A stretch of DNA of 64,000 nt from Hydrangea macrophylla (GCA_033977485.1 CM066994.1:11286001-11350000); one strand, 5' to 3'; shown: positions 23,726 through 35,554, numbered from the stretch's first letter. The notes: generated by a model from the letters alone, not told the origin. Program-made: numbers and translations.

Positions 23726-24481
23726 TTAAAAAAATGTGTCTGCTACTACATGATCATATGCTACTGCGAAATCTAAAATACTCACCCCTACCTCATTCTG
23801 ATCTCCAAAACCATACCCCCCATGCACCCTCTCATATCCAGTTCTATCTTTGCCTACATGGCCAGTAAAATCTCCGCCTACAATTATCTTCTCTCCTCCC
23901 GGTATTTCTTGCATTAAAACGTCCAACTCATCCCAGAATTGTCTTTTAGTGTGATCATCCAATCCTACTTGGGGCGCGTATGCACTAATCACATTAATTA
24001 TATCCACTCCAACTACCAGTTTGATAAGCAATATTATGTCTCCTTTTCTCGTGACTGTCACAACTTTATCCTTGAGGTTCTTGTCAACCACGATTCCGAC
24101 ACCATTTCTATGCCTAACTTTCCCTGTATAGAATATCTTATACCCGGTCTTTTTTACCTCATTAGCTTTTTCTCCAACCCACTTTGTTTCTTGTAAACAT
24201 ACTACATTAACCTTCCTTCTAATCATAGTGTCTACTAGTTCCATAGCTTTACCTGTTAAGGTTCCTATATTCCAAGTTGATAACCTAAGCCTATAGTTTT
24301 GGACTAGCTTCTTTACCCGCGGTGGCCCAGATGAGCGCAGAAACCCTTGCTTATTTAACACCGCACCTGGGCGTCGATGCGGCACCCCTTGCACATTTTT
24401 TGAAACACCCGAAGGCAGGTGCAACGCGTCGCTTAAAGGGAACGCCCTAGCATTTACACGAGTATTCATATTTGGATTCAT
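23726..24481 (-). pseudogene. RTE LINE apurinic-type endonuclease region
   Basis: Encodes the N-terminal exonuclease-endonuclease-phosphatase (EEP) domain that nicks target DNA. Motifs in order are LSTWNIGTLTG (about residue 70), VVCLQETKW (catalytic Glu), RNGVGIVVD, VISAYAPQVG, and GGDFTGHVG followed by GYGFGDQNEVG. The GDF-x-GH motif normally reads GDFNGH in this family. Here the conserved Asn is Thr, which would be expected to impair nicking. The frame runs from a Met at 24481 and ends at the first frameshift region. The preceding leader has no competing long ORF. Confidence 0.85.
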
Positions 24482-24649
24482 ATCATAAGGATCCGATGGT
24501 TTTTTTTACGTGCTGGCTGTCGAGCTACCTAACGCACTAACCCTCCTATTTTATCCGGGCTTGGGGCCGGCAGTGTTGAAACAACCTAGGCAGAGTTGCA
24601 TTTTCATTTTCTTTACCCAAAAAAAAAAAAAAAATGGTGCGCGATAAGA

Positions 24650-26480
24650 TAGTTAACCGAGCCACATACTTGCTCGGAATTAACTGTATTTGGCCAAGTT
24701 TGTTTTGTGAGACTGAGGCGGGATTAGATTAATAGTTCATTTAATTGGACAGTTTGATATTTGGATATGCTAAAATGAGGGGATTAAAAAGGGCAGTGCC
24801 AAAAAAAAATACCGTAAAAAATCTTAGAAGGTGCTAGACTACAAAGTAGTGTAGGCTAGATTAAAATTGGAACGTGTTGGGTGTGACCGTGTGAGTAAAA
24901 CTAAAAGAGAAAAAGATAATGTGCATAGCCTACTAATAGATCCGCTTTTGGGGAATAATTATCTATTTTAACTAAATGGTCCCCTGGTAGTCTGCTATAT
25001 GGGCCACATATAGTGAAGAGGATAGGTAATCTTATTCACAAACAAAAATGAGGAGACTTGAGACTGTAAAGACAAACGAATCGATGTGGGTGCGGGAATG
25101 TAGATGCAAATACATGAGTGCGAAGGATTCGTCAATTTTCTAATAACCTAGTTGCATGTGCGTGGGCACTTATGTAAAATGTTAATAAAGATAATCTTTT
25201 GCATAACTATACAAACTATCCTACAATTGTATTATCTTGACATTTTTATGTAATTAATACATGAATGACAAACATAAAGGCTAGCTACATAAGCAACATT
25301 AATATTTTTGTGTGTAACTCAACTCCCAACATTCTTAAATTGACTACAGAGTTTTCAATATTTTAAAAAAAAAAAAAAAAAATCTAAAAAAGTACTAATC
25401 TCGCATCCCAAGCAAATCTCCATCGCACCCAGAAAAATCACCACTGTGTTTTAAATGATTCTAGAAGAATTTGATCTCTACAAAGTACCTGAGTGTTGTG
25501 TTGGAGAATCCGGTGTGCACTTTTGTAGCCCCCGAGTATACATATACTGGATGCTCATCCATTGCTGATTCTTTACCATGTTAATAGAAATCGTGCTTTT
25601 TTTTTTTTTTTTTTTTTTTTATCCTAACGCAAATATTTACCTTAAGAAAAAGATGACAGCATCCTATCCAACAACAATGTTTATGCATATTTTTATTTTT
25701 CAGTTAGTAAGTCTGAGTCAAAGAACCAATCGCTACGAAATAAACCATTTATACTAGTACGTAAGTCACAATTACCTACAAGCTACCAGTATTGAACAAT
25801 TCATGAGACATAAAAAAATTCAAACTCAGAATATTGTAATATTTCAGTCTCACCAAAATCCAATTCCATCTGGCCTACCCTGGCATGTGGCCCTCTTTTA
25901 ACTTTTAACAATTATCATTACCATTTGAAATCCTCATTAGAGTGAGGCTGAAATGGTAATCATATATGTCAGCTATGTGGAGCACACTACAAAACATGAT
26001 AAATACATTAACAATGGCAGCACAAAAATGAATGGCTACATGGCCTACCTTGTTAGGCACATACTTCCCAAATAGGAAATGAAAGACACTTAAGAAAAAC
26101 CATTGATTGGTCCTTTACCAATTTAACAATAACAATTTCTTTATTTGAGGCATTGCGGGAACATAAAAAGAGCCACCAATCAAAATGGGTGACTTGGTTA
26201 TGGGCCTATGGACACAACTCACATGCTAGTACTAATGAAAATGAGTTTGTCCCTCACTTTGGAGGTGAGGACTGGAAGATTAGTGATAACATTATTTTGT
26301 TGTTTTGAGGACCAAAATATTTTTTATTATGGCCTAGCATGTAGGAAAGGATAAACATGTAAACTAGTCTAAAGTTGAAAAAAAATTGAAAAGATGGATA
26401 AAAAGATAGCATAAAAAAGATAAAGGGAATGACGTAAGGTGTTTTTTTTTAGGTGATTTTTAATGCAGCAATTTGACTTT
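24650..26480. other. AT-rich intergenic DNA, nothing recognised
   Basis: Contains A and T homopolymers, such as a T run of about 32 near 25589-25620. No gene or clear element ends were found before the assembly gap. Confidence 0.5.
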
Positions 26481-26980
26481 NNNNNNNNNNNNNNNNNNNN
26501 NNNNNNNNNNNNNNNNNNNNNNNNNNNNNNNNNNNNNNNNNNNNNNNNNNNNNNNNNNNNNNNNNNNNNNNNNNNNNNNNNNNNNNNNNNNNNNNNNNNN
26601 NNNNNNNNNNNNNNNNNNNNNNNNNNNNNNNNNNNNNNNNNNNNNNNNNNNNNNNNNNNNNNNNNNNNNNNNNNNNNNNNNNNNNNNNNNNNNNNNNNNN
26701 NNNNNNNNNNNNNNNNNNNNNNNNNNNNNNNNNNNNNNNNNNNNNNNNNNNNNNNNNNNNNNNNNNNNNNNNNNNNNNNNNNNNNNNNNNNNNNNNNNNN
26801 NNNNNNNNNNNNNNNNNNNNNNNNNNNNNNNNNNNNNNNNNNNNNNNNNNNNNNNNNNNNNNNNNNNNNNNNNNNNNNNNNNNNNNNNNNNNNNNNNNNN
26901 NNNNNNNNNNNNNNNNNNNNNNNNNNNNNNNNNNNNNNNNNNNNNNNNNNNNNNNNNNNNNNNNNNNNNNNNNNNNNNNN
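26481..26980. other. Assembly gap (500 N)
   Basis: Exactly 500 undetermined bases, a conventional placeholder length. The true gap size is unknown. Reading frames that cross it are meaningless. Confidence 1.
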
Positions 26981-27130
26981 ATCATGTCCGACATACGGAC
27001 ACAACACTTCATGGACACTTTTATTGGAATGTCGACGTGCAATATTTTTAGAATTTTGTCGTGTCGGTGTGTCTGTATCGTGTCGTATCATGTCAGTGTT
27101 TCCCGTGTCCGCGCTTCATAACGTTTCAGT
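26981..27130. mobile_element. Part of a GTGTC/GACAC-rich transposon-like element
   Basis: Sequence directly after the gap repeats GTGTC, CGTGTCG and TCCGACATACGGACAC. This resembles a common plant non-autonomous element with GTGTCCG-type repeats. Its other end is inside the gap. Confidence 0.45.
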
Positions 27131-27233
27131 TAATGTCGTGTGGAAGCTAATACATCCAAAGGAGAGAGAAGAGTACACGTGTCAACCTAATGTTCATAAC
27201 AAGGTTCACTCTCCGCTTTTAGTTATAGAATAG

Positions 27234-27628
27234 TAGGTTTCATACTCTTATACTTTGGGTGTAATTTCACTTTGCTCCTTGCAATTTTAATTTTTTTGTC
27301 ACTTTGACCTTTATAATTTCAGTTTCGGTTCAATTTAGTTTAATCATAAAAAATTTATACAATAATTTTTTTTTTTTTTTTTAGAAATAGGTCATTTGAT
27401 GCACACGTAAGGTATCATTAGATGCATCATGGAAAATTAACTCAAAGAAATTACACTTTACACACCTATATTGAGCCTAAATCTGTCAAAAATTGTAAGA
27501 AAATTGATGAATGGACTACATTGGACCTAAACTGAAACTGTAAGGATCAAATTAACAAAATTGAAACTGCAAGGACCAAAGTGAAAATCACACCCAAACT
27601 TTAAGGGTGTTAAGTGTAATTTAGCCTA
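27234..27628. mobile_element. W-type MITE, copy 2
   Basis: Shares the paired blocks TTTGGGTGTAATTTCAC, GGACTACATTGGACCTAAAC and ACTGAAACTGTAAGGATC with 4366-4686. It also contains an extra segment with a T tract and a TCATTAGATGCATC block near 27376-27440. Confidence 0.75.
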
Positions 27629-27808
27629 CGTTAATATAGTATGGGTCCCATAGAAATTTTAAATTTTTTGCTTTTATGGGCTAGTGTGTCATTTAGTGTG
27701 TGTATGCATCATTTCTGTTGGCAAAATAAAGAATCGGTTTTGTGTGCTAGCAAAAAAAAAAAAAAAAACAATTTGTGGTTCAAAAGTAATCGCTTCTACA
27801 AATTTAAG

Positions 27809-28303
27809 AGGGTGTTTGGAAACTTTTGCGAATGGGCTTCTTGATTAAAAATTCTATTTACAGAAGTGAATTTTGTTTGGTGATGTTTTATTTTTGACTT
27901 CATGATAATGAGTGCATCTCTAGAATGCCCATTTGAAGAAGTAAAAAATCATAAACTTCTTAAAACAATGAATTTGCACTTCCGCAAAGTTAGAAACTTT
28001 CTACATGCAATTACCTTTTTTCTCTTATTTTATGCACTAATACCATCTTTATCCAAATTCTAGAACTAGGCGATATATGTTGGTTAAGGGTAGTATTAAA
28101 AATTAGGCATAAGTTTGCAACTTTAAGATGTTGCCACCAACGTATTTGCAAATTTAGACGCACTTTTTATTATTTATTTTTTAAAAAAAAAACACTCATT
28201 CACAAAAATAACCATTTCTTCAAAAAATTTAAATAAAGCCATCTAAAATAGTCCATCTTGAAAATTCATTCTTGGAATTGAATTTTGTAATTAGAATTGC
28301 GCC
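27809..28303. mobile_element. Possible non-autonomous element with GGGTGTTTGG ends
   Basis: GGGTGTTTGG at the left and CCAAACACC at the right are inverted. The interior is AT-rich with no ORF. No target duplication was confirmed. Confidence 0.35.
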
Positions 28304-29100
28304 AAACACCACCTAAGTGTTTGGTGAGTGTAAATTTCTTGAATGGAGTCCATATTTAGTCGAATAACTCTCTTAAAATTGATTCTTTTATCAAATCAAC
28401 ATAACTTTAGTTTTCACAAGAATGGGATATAAGTGAGACTTGCCTTGAACTTGGTCGTATTTTAGACTTTCCAAACAGGTCCTTACGTTCTTGCCTTTTT
28501 TGAGTAAATTGAAAATATAATAGTAATCGGGTACGAATCCGACCGCTTGCTTGTCGTCTTGAATTAATTGGTACAGGTGTTGTGGGATCGGTGCATGAAC
28601 ATGAGGTTTGTCCGTGTTCTAGTATGATAAAATGGCAATATGTAATTTGTTTGAAATACTGGCAGAGATACCAAAGTCGCATAGAACTGGCTGAGAGATT
28701 TGTCCTCGTAGTCGAAAAAAAATTTGTGAGCTGTGTCATGGCTACAGTACATTCGAGAATAGTTTTATAGGTGCTTGCTTGTGGATTGTTTAGTAACAGA
28801 GCCGGCCCTGCATTTTTTTTGGGTCTAAACTCATTTTAAGATTGAACTTTCTATAAATTTCTACAAAAATTATTTCTTTTAGCGAGTACATACAAAATTT
28901 ATTTGAACAATAAAATTAGTAAAATTAACAAGTAAAACAATGTTTTTTAAAATTTTTTTAATTTCCGAGAAGTTTCCATCGAAACTCTTATGTGATAGCT
29001 AAAATGATTTTTTTTCATCACTTCGAAATCAAGGTGAAATATATAGAATACTCAAATCATAGTAGACATGTCATGGAAGTGACTATTACATAAGTAATTT
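28304..29100. other. Intergenic DNA with a single GCCGGCCCTG end
   Basis: GAGCCGGCCCTGCA near 28799 looks like one end of the 10205-type element without a partner. Reading frames here lack domains. Confidence 0.4.
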
Positions 29101-29101
29101 C

Positions 29102-29176
29102 TAGGGTTAATTACACTTTACCTCCTGTGGTTTGGCCTGATGCCACTTTATCCCCCTGTGGTTTAAAATTGACCAC

Positions 29177-29208
<32 letters not shown>

Positions 29209-29472
29209 GTGCTTTTGGATAAAGTGTCACCGCTAAAAAAAGTGTTAACTTGACACTTTACTCCGAAAGCACATGGGGGTTAAAGTGTCATCGGGCCAAA
29301 CCATAGGGGGGTAAAGTGTCATCAGACCAAACCACATAGGGTAAAGTGGTCACTAATTTTAGCGGTGACACTTTACTCGAAAGCACAAAAGGGTTAAGTG
29401 GTCAATTTTAAATCACAGAGGAGTAAAATGGCATCGGGCCAAACCACATGGAGTAAAGTGTAATTAACCCTA
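29102..29472. mobile_element. Foldback MITE, TAGGGTTAATTACAC ends, with C tract
   Basis: TAGGGTTAATTACACTTTAC is exactly inverted at the right end. The interior repeats GTAAAGTGTCA, ATCGGGCCAAACCA and GTGGTCAATTTTAAA in both orientations. A run of 28 C occupies 29181-29208 where the family would have a short C run. Confidence 0.85.
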
Positions 29473-29676
29473 ATTTCTATCATTGAGTCTTCTCACAATT
29501 TAGAAGTCCCTCCCAAAAAAGTGTGGCAAGTTATATTGCAGCCAAAACAAATTATGAATACATTCCAACAGAGTGGACTTCCTTGTGAAAAGGCAGGTCT
29601 CACAACTTTGTCCCTTGGACATTTTTGAAAGATGTAATAGTGTACCTCATTTTTGAAATATTGTCTACATTTCCTC

Positions 29677-29874
29677 TAGGGATGTCATCAATTCGGTTTG
29701 GTTTGGTCAATTTTGGAGAGGTTTCAAAATCGACCAATAGGTTTCGGTTCGGTCGATTTGTTAATTAGGGACATTTTTTCAATATTCTTCAAATTTTATA
29801 TTGCACTATTTAAAAAAAAAAAATCGACCGAACCATTCGATTTTTTCGATTCGTCAGTTTTGATGACAACCCTA
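29677..29874. mobile_element. Short hAT-like element
   Basis: Ends TAGGGATGTCATCAA / TTGATGACAACCCTA (the right end with two extra T before GATG) are inverted. The interior is rich in GGTTTCGGTTCGG and CGACCGAACC. The flanks suggest only a weakly conserved 8-bp duplication. Confidence 0.65.
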
Positions 29875-29921
29875 AATTCTCGTCTAATATACATGGAATT
29901 TGAGACAATTTTTATAAAAGT

Positions 29922-30059
29922 AATGCTACACACATAACATATTCCACAACTGCATATCTTGGCCATTGATTTCGATGGACCTCACATGGGTCCTGCATGA
30001 GATCCATCAAAATCAACGGTCAAGATATTCTAATTATGGAATAGATTGTGTGTAGCATT
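29922..30059. mobile_element. Foldback MITE, AATGCTACACAC ends
   Basis: AATGCTACACAC is inverted as GTGTGTAGCATT. The arms pair ATATCTTGGCCATTGATTT with AAATCAACGGTCAAGATAT around a GTCC loop. Confidence 0.8.
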
Positions 30060-30732
30060 TTTGTTTTTATAAATTTGGTGTATCATGTGGGCCAATACCC
30101 AAGTCTCTAATAAAAGTAGCTTCTAGGTATAGGCTATGGCCCAATAATACGTCCAGGAAAGTGAGCCTCTGAGAACCTATCCAAGCCCAAGCCAACATAC
30201 AGACCTTAAGTTTTGCAATTCAAACAGAAATCTATAATAAAGTTAAAAGTAATGCTCCTTCCTAAATTTTGAATTTTAAATATTTATCAAATATATGTGG
30301 TAATAATATATGTGGTAATAGCATTATTGTCAACTTATGATGGGTCTAATTCAATATCTTTCAATCAAAATTTAGTGGGTCTATTATTATATGTATTGGA
30401 AAAGCATTTGAGATTCAGAATTTGGGAAGCATACCATTACTCTAAAACAAATCCAAAAGTTTGTCCCGAATGTAGTTTGGGATAATTATATTTCAGTCTC
30501 TTTTTTTGTATAAAAACTAAAAGTCAATCTACTATTTTTTCATAATTACAAAAATGTCAAACTTTTTGTGTAAAATAAAAACTCATAGAGTTTTACATAA
30601 AGTTGGGAGCAACACTTCATAAAATGTTGGTGAGCAACTCTTCACAACGTCAGGATCAACTATTTATTATGTTGTTAAGTTTGGGATCAACTCTGCACAA
30701 AGTCAAGAGCAACTCATCATAAAATTAGGAGC
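30060..30732. other. AT-rich intergenic DNA, nothing recognised
   Basis: A loose repetition of GGAGCAAC and CATAAAGTTAGGAGC occurs near 30605-30735. No gene is present. Confidence 0.45.
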
Positions 30733-30740
30733 ATTTTCAT

Positions 30741-30923
30741 TAGGGGTTAAAACGGTTCGGTTCGGGCCAATTTTCAGGTAAACTTATCGGTTTCGGAACG
30801 GTTCGGTTCGGTTCGGTTTAGTGTAAATTTTGTGTAATTTGATTCGATATTTACACTGCATTTATATTTTTGAAAATCGAACCAATCGGTTCGGTCAGTC
30901 CGATCGGTTTGCTTACACCCCTA
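30741..30923. mobile_element. Short hAT-like element rich in CGGTTCGGTT
   Basis: Begins TAGGGGTTAAAACGG and ends TTACACCCCTA. The flanks ATTTTCAT / ATTTTCAC match at 7 of 8 positions. The interior repeats CGGTTCGGTT. Confidence 0.7.
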
Positions 30924-30930
30924 TTTTCAC

Positions 30931-31397
30931 AAACATTTTTGTGCAAGTTTACAATTTATAAACATAAAGTAAACTGAAACATATATCAACTTTTCAAAAG
31001 TATTTTTTTTATAACTTTTTAATTCTTTTTAATTTTGTTGATATTTTTTCAATTTTGAAAAAGTAGTAAACTGACTTTTAAATTTGCTACAAAAAATTGA
31101 CTGTAATGTAATTATCCCATGTAGTTAAATTCCAACACATGTGCTAGCAACTTCAATAATAGTGGGAACACTTCAACACCTTCCAAGTGGGCCCACTGCT
31201 AATGTTGAAAACTACAACTAGGATTCAAATTTGGAAAGCATAACAATACTCGTGAAGTTGAGAAGCTATATGGAAAAGCTAAGAATCGGTTCTACGGTTT
31301 ATAACTGGTTCTTTTGGTAAGTGTCAATTTCTTGCATAAGAGACTGTGTCATGCCTAACAACTCTCTTAAAATTGAATTTTTGTCAGTCAACACAGG
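30931..31397. other. AT-rich intergenic DNA, nothing recognised
   Basis: No coding or element-end signal was found. Confidence 0.45.
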
Positions 31398-32170
31398 GAC
31401 GGACATATGTAGGGGCAAGGGGGGACTCAAGGCACCCTTAATTTTTGAAAAATATCATATATACCCTAAAAAATAATTTTACACTTAAGCCCCCCTTCCA
31501 AGAATGAAACATTCAACTTCTTGATCTCAATTTGTCGTAACAATGTGTCATTGTATTGTACCTTTGATGCTAAACAATATTAACTTTTTTAATTCCTTCA
31601 TCAGAGGCGCTACCCCCGAACTCTCGTAAGCTCGCTATCTTTTTCACCCTACCAAGTGCCTAGGGATGGCAACGGCGCGGGTATGGGACGGGGTCCCCAT
31701 ACCCCGCCCCCGCCCCGCTTCAGTGAACCCTCCCCCCGCCCCCGCCCCGCCCTGCGTAGTGATCTCCCCGCCCCCGCCCCGCCCCGATTATGTTTTTTTT
31801 TTTGTACACAAATTGAAAAAGTAATTTTTTTAATGCATTTTTTTCTCTAATAGTGTAGTTTTTTTTTAATTTACCCAATTAGTTCCCTAATAGTGCAGTT
31901 TTTTTTTTTAAAATGGTAATACACATAACTATTGAGGGGTAAAAATATAAATACAAGTATATTCGGGGCGGGGGCGGGTTTTTTGACCCTACCCCGACCC
32001 CGACCCCGACCCGGGTTTTGAAAACCTCCCCCATACCCGCCCCTAACCCTATTAAGCCTCCCCCATACCCTACCTATTAGGGGCGGGGCGGGGCGGGGAA
32101 CTTGGAAAACCCACCCCATTGCCATCCCTACAAGTGCCCCAACTCCAAATTCTTAAATCTGTCCCTAAGT
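31398..32170. mobile_element. Decayed DNA transposon with GGGACGGA ends, host of a nested hAT MITE
   Basis: CAGGGACGGACATATG at the left and AATCTGTCCCTAA at the right are loosely inverted. The sequence GGCGCTACCCCCGAACTC near 31605 recurs in decayed form near 680, 7500 and 10425. The 470-bp insert at 31661 splits it. Confidence 0.5.
31661..32130. mobile_element. hAT MITE of the TAGGGATGGCAA family
   Basis: Ends TAGGGATGGCAACGG / CCATTGCCATCCCTA are inverted, and the perfect 8-bp duplication CAAGTGCC flanks it (31653-31660 and 32131-32138). Subterminal regions are built of CCCCGCCCCG and GGGGCGGGG, giving strong foldback potential. The middle is AT-rich. Confidence 0.9.
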
Positions 32171-33160
32171 ATCAACATTATCTTAATTCTCACAAAAATT
32201 ATATAACAAAGTAAAACCTGGAACCAACCTGGTCTTATAACCCGTGTCCAAGAACTGGAGCCTGTCAAAGTACACAAGCCCAAGCCAACAAAACAAACAT
32301 TGGGCTTTATAATTAGGAGATTGTGAAGTGTGAACAGAAATAAAGTGACTCAAAACCAATAATGACAAACAAAGAAAAGGAGGAATAGGGGTAGGTCCAA
32401 CCAATTTCTTTTCTCCACATTGCCATCATAGAAACCTTTAAAAAGAAATCACTTTCTTAATCCAGGGCACATTCCTATTATTAAAGGACAGAAAACTATG
32501 CCCACACACACATATGAACCATAAATTGTTTCATTGATGATGATGCGGCAATGAGGTCATGCTGTGCACTTAAAGAGGTTGAAGATTGAACTTACATGGT
32601 CCATTCTCATGTAGATGCTTCCATTTGCACTAAAGGTGAATTATTCAGTGGTTAATTAGATTCAACTTTTGATGCATCTTCTAGATCTGCAATGTTTAAT
32701 ATTACCAATTTGGCCAGTTATGCAAGTATTTAGTTCCTAAACTACCTTTTCTTAATATATAGAGAGAGAGCTGTATATAGTTGAATTACTAGATCCATAA
32801 TAATTTTTAGTAGAAATGATAACCCATACTTATTATTTTTTCTAGTTGGATGTTATCTTAGATCGAATTAATAGTAATGTCTTAATGTGCACACGACTTG
32901 TAGGTGTAGCATACGGAGCAGTCTTCTTCCACATCAATAATGTGTTGATAAAAATGCCTCAAATTTGTTGAAGTTTCTTCAGAAAGCCTCTGCTGGAAAC
33001 TGCTTCAATTGTGTTTTGGTAACACTTTCCAAACTACAATATTTGTCCCCACCGGATACTTGATTAGTGTGCAATTAGGTATTCCACGAATTTGTATTCA
33101 AGATACTATCTGCAAGTATGCACAACTTCAAAATAGTCTTATGAAAATCCAGTGATATGA
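32171..33160. other. Intergenic DNA, nothing recognised
   Basis: No domain-bearing reading frame and no clear terminal repeats. (GA)n near 32760. Confidence 0.45.
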
Positions 33161-33164
33161 AAGT

Positions 33165-33577
33165 GTTGTATTTTGTTTCTGCAGAATAATATAGTACAGA
33201 AAACAATTTTATATGAAAGAGAAAGATGGAGAAGATGATTTCAAGTTGCTTATATTGCAGAAACTATAGAATATTCTGGGCAGGCCAATTTATAGAGCCA
33301 GTTGCTATGCAGACTGGGTTGCGATCCGAGGGCGACTAGAGCCGAACTACTACAGTCCAATGCCCCGCGTTCGGGACCGCAGCCATAGCGCACATGCGCG
33401 TGTACGGTACTTTACATCGTGGTGGTTCACCCATGGATAGACTAACCCATGAATCATAAGCAAAGGCTTGTACTGCCCCTTTACACCTCTCTTCCTAAGC
33501 AATGTGGGACAAGTCCCCTTTACAAAGCAAGCCCCCAAACCACTTTTCCCTCCTTTATTTTGAAAATGTCTCCAACA
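33165..33577 (-). mobile_element. Possible LTR fragment on the minus strand
   Basis: Read on the minus strand the segment opens TGTTGGAGACATTTTC, contains CCCACATTGCTTAGGAAG and a TATA-like CTCTATAAATTGG, features frequent in plant Copia-type LTRs. It is interrupted beside its start by the solo LTR at 33583. The other boundary and any target duplication were not found. Confidence 0.35.
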
Positions 33578-34835
33578 TAATGTGTCACACCCCGGATCAA
33601 CAAAAAAAGGGAAAATAAAATTCCTTTTTGGGTCCATAGGCCATGACTGGTGAAGTCACATGATTGTCCACACAATAATCTAAACAATGGAAAAACAGAC
33701 AGTAATAAAAGATCGAAGTTCAGCATGAATGTATCATAAGGTTACTAATCTTATTACAACAACGTCTGTAGTATTTGAAAAGAAACTGAAGTCTTAAGGA
33801 AACACGTGCCGATTGCAAAACATATAATATTCTAAATCTAAAACGGAAAAGAAACTACGTTGTAGTCCTAATCTTCAATTAGCGCAGACAGTCATTCGCG
33901 TAGTAATCATCTTCCACCGGTCCTTCCTTGAGGTAGCCTTTACTAGCATTGCCTTCCTCTACGTAGAAGTCTTCGCCCGTAAGTCCTTCTCCTGCATTGT
34001 CAAATACTGGAAGAGCTGGATATGGGAATATCCAACCGTTAGCTTATGAAAGTCAAGTGAATGAAATGCTAACGAGGTATCAACAGTTATGAAGTTATTA
34101 CAAGATTATAACGATATATAACAGCGTTTTACTACTTGTATCTTTTCCTTATTTATTCTCCATTATTAAGCAAATGATTAACAGTAAGACTCATCTTATT
34201 ACGCACTGACCGACAACGTTCTACCAATGGATGAATGAACTTGACAATAATACTCTATGGATATACCAATGCTCCAGTTTACAGCTTTCAAGGGCATGTG
34301 CATAGCTCACCCCTTTAAGAACTCAATTATAAGCAACATACATCATTCTATTGTCACGACTTATGCAATCTACTAGTGACCCCAACTTATAGCATTTTAA
34401 GGGCATATTCACAACTTACAGCATTTTAAGGGCATATCACATATCACCGGACTTGGGGCTATTGATCACAATCCACCGCTTTTAAGGGCATATTCATAGC
34501 TCACTACATTAAGGACACAACATTGATCAATGCCCGCCACGCCCAATTTGTAACCCTAGCAAACCTTCTTGGTCCCATACTAAGACTGAAACATGACATT
34601 TTCCCATGTGACTGACAAATACTGCATACACAAAGTGATTCTTGATTTACACTTTACAACATTAATAAAAGCAAGGGTACAAATCGTTTAAGCGTATCCT
34701 TCTCGAAGTATTACTACATTATAGCATATCAATAAGCTTTCTTATTACTCTAGTACTACATACAGAAGGTATGGTACAATGTGTACAGTTCATAATATCA
34801 AATAACAGGAACAATCTACATTATGTAAATAATAA

Positions 34836-35006
34836 TTAATCGATTGGAAGAATGCAATAATTGATTGGGAAAACAGCAAAGGCAATCGATTGGAAAACTT
34901 AGCAATCGATTGGGAAAACAATAATAGCAATTGATTGGAAAAAAGGTCCAATCAATTGGGAAATTAACTATGGCGATCGATTGAAAAACTATCTAATCAA
35001 TTGGGA
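34836..35006. repeat. Palindromic word cluster CCAATCGATTGG, cluster 1
   Basis: Eight variants of (C)CAATCGATTGG(G) occur at 15-30-bp intervals. Variation is mostly at the central CpG (ATCGAT, ATTGAT, ATCAAT), as expected from deamination of a methylated CpG. Confidence 0.85.
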
Positions 35007-35474
35007 GTCATCTTCTTCCCCAGTACTGGGCAGAGACGAACTGAATTTATGTTTTGTACATTTCGAGCCTCTCCTTCATTAAAATATATGTAAAACTTCT
35101 TTAAAAAAAGCTACCGAGGGAGTTTGGACACTCACAGTTGAGAGGTGGCGTGTGTGTGACTTTGAGAAAGCTTGTCAAGCTTTAATGGTGGGTTTTTCTC
35201 TCTCCCCTTCTTTCCCTGTCACTCCTTCTTCTCTTCATTTCTCTTCTGTTTGTCTTTTTTTTTTCCCCTTCTTTTTCTCCTCTAAGTGAAGTCCAGAGAG
35301 TGTATGTATGTGTAGGTATATATATGAGTGTGTATATATATGTATATGATCTCTCTCTAAAAAATACAACTCCCAAACAAACAAAAATAGATTTTTACGT
35401 CCCATATATATAGAAAAGAGAGGGGGCAAGTGTCATCACCCCATGAAATCTTAGAGGCCAAGTTCTGCTATTTT

Positions 35475-35554
35475 TAATCGATTAGGAATGGGTCCAATCG
35501 ATTGGGTTAAAGCGATCAGAAGGCAATCGGATGGGAAATGGTCCAATCGATTGG
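35475..35554. repeat. Palindromic word cluster CCAATCGATTGG, cluster 2
   Basis: TAATCGATTA and two perfect CCAATCGATTGG copies, plus a decayed CAATCGGATGG. On the sense (minus) strand of the LTR this cluster lies about 60-80 bp upstream of the TATA-like box near 35410. Confidence 0.85.

Larger units (their letters stand above)
21406..24595 (-). mobile_element. RTE-clade LINE retrotransposon, near full length
   Basis: On the minus strand the element starts with the plant RTE-type leader (CTGCCGGCCCCAAGCCCGG, near 24555) and ends after CCCAATTGATTGGGA with a TTTGGTTTGGTT-like tail instead of a long poly(A), as RTE elements do. A perfect 20-bp duplication TTGCATTTTCATTTTCTTTA flanks it (21386-21405 and 24596-24615). 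It encodes an endonuclease part and a reverse-transcriptase part, both broken, so it cannot make a full protein as it stands. Confidence 0.9.
21160..24632 (+). mobile_element. tRNA-derived SINE, split by an RTE LINE
   Basis: The SINE head at 21160-21235 has A-box-like TGACTTAGTGGTAAACAG and B-box GGGTTCGAATCTC. Its body runs to 21405 and its tail (CCC plus an A tract) resumes at 24616-24632. The whole is bounded by a perfect 17-bp duplication AATGGTGCGCGATAAGA at 21143-21159 and 24633-24649. The interior from 21406 to 24595 is a later LINE insertion. SINE length without the LINE is about 265 bp, including the duplicated target of the LINE once. Confidence 0.85.

Noticed and set aside
26369..27233. 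Open frames of up to 256 codons across the run of N
   Set aside because: They exist only because undetermined bases contain no stops.
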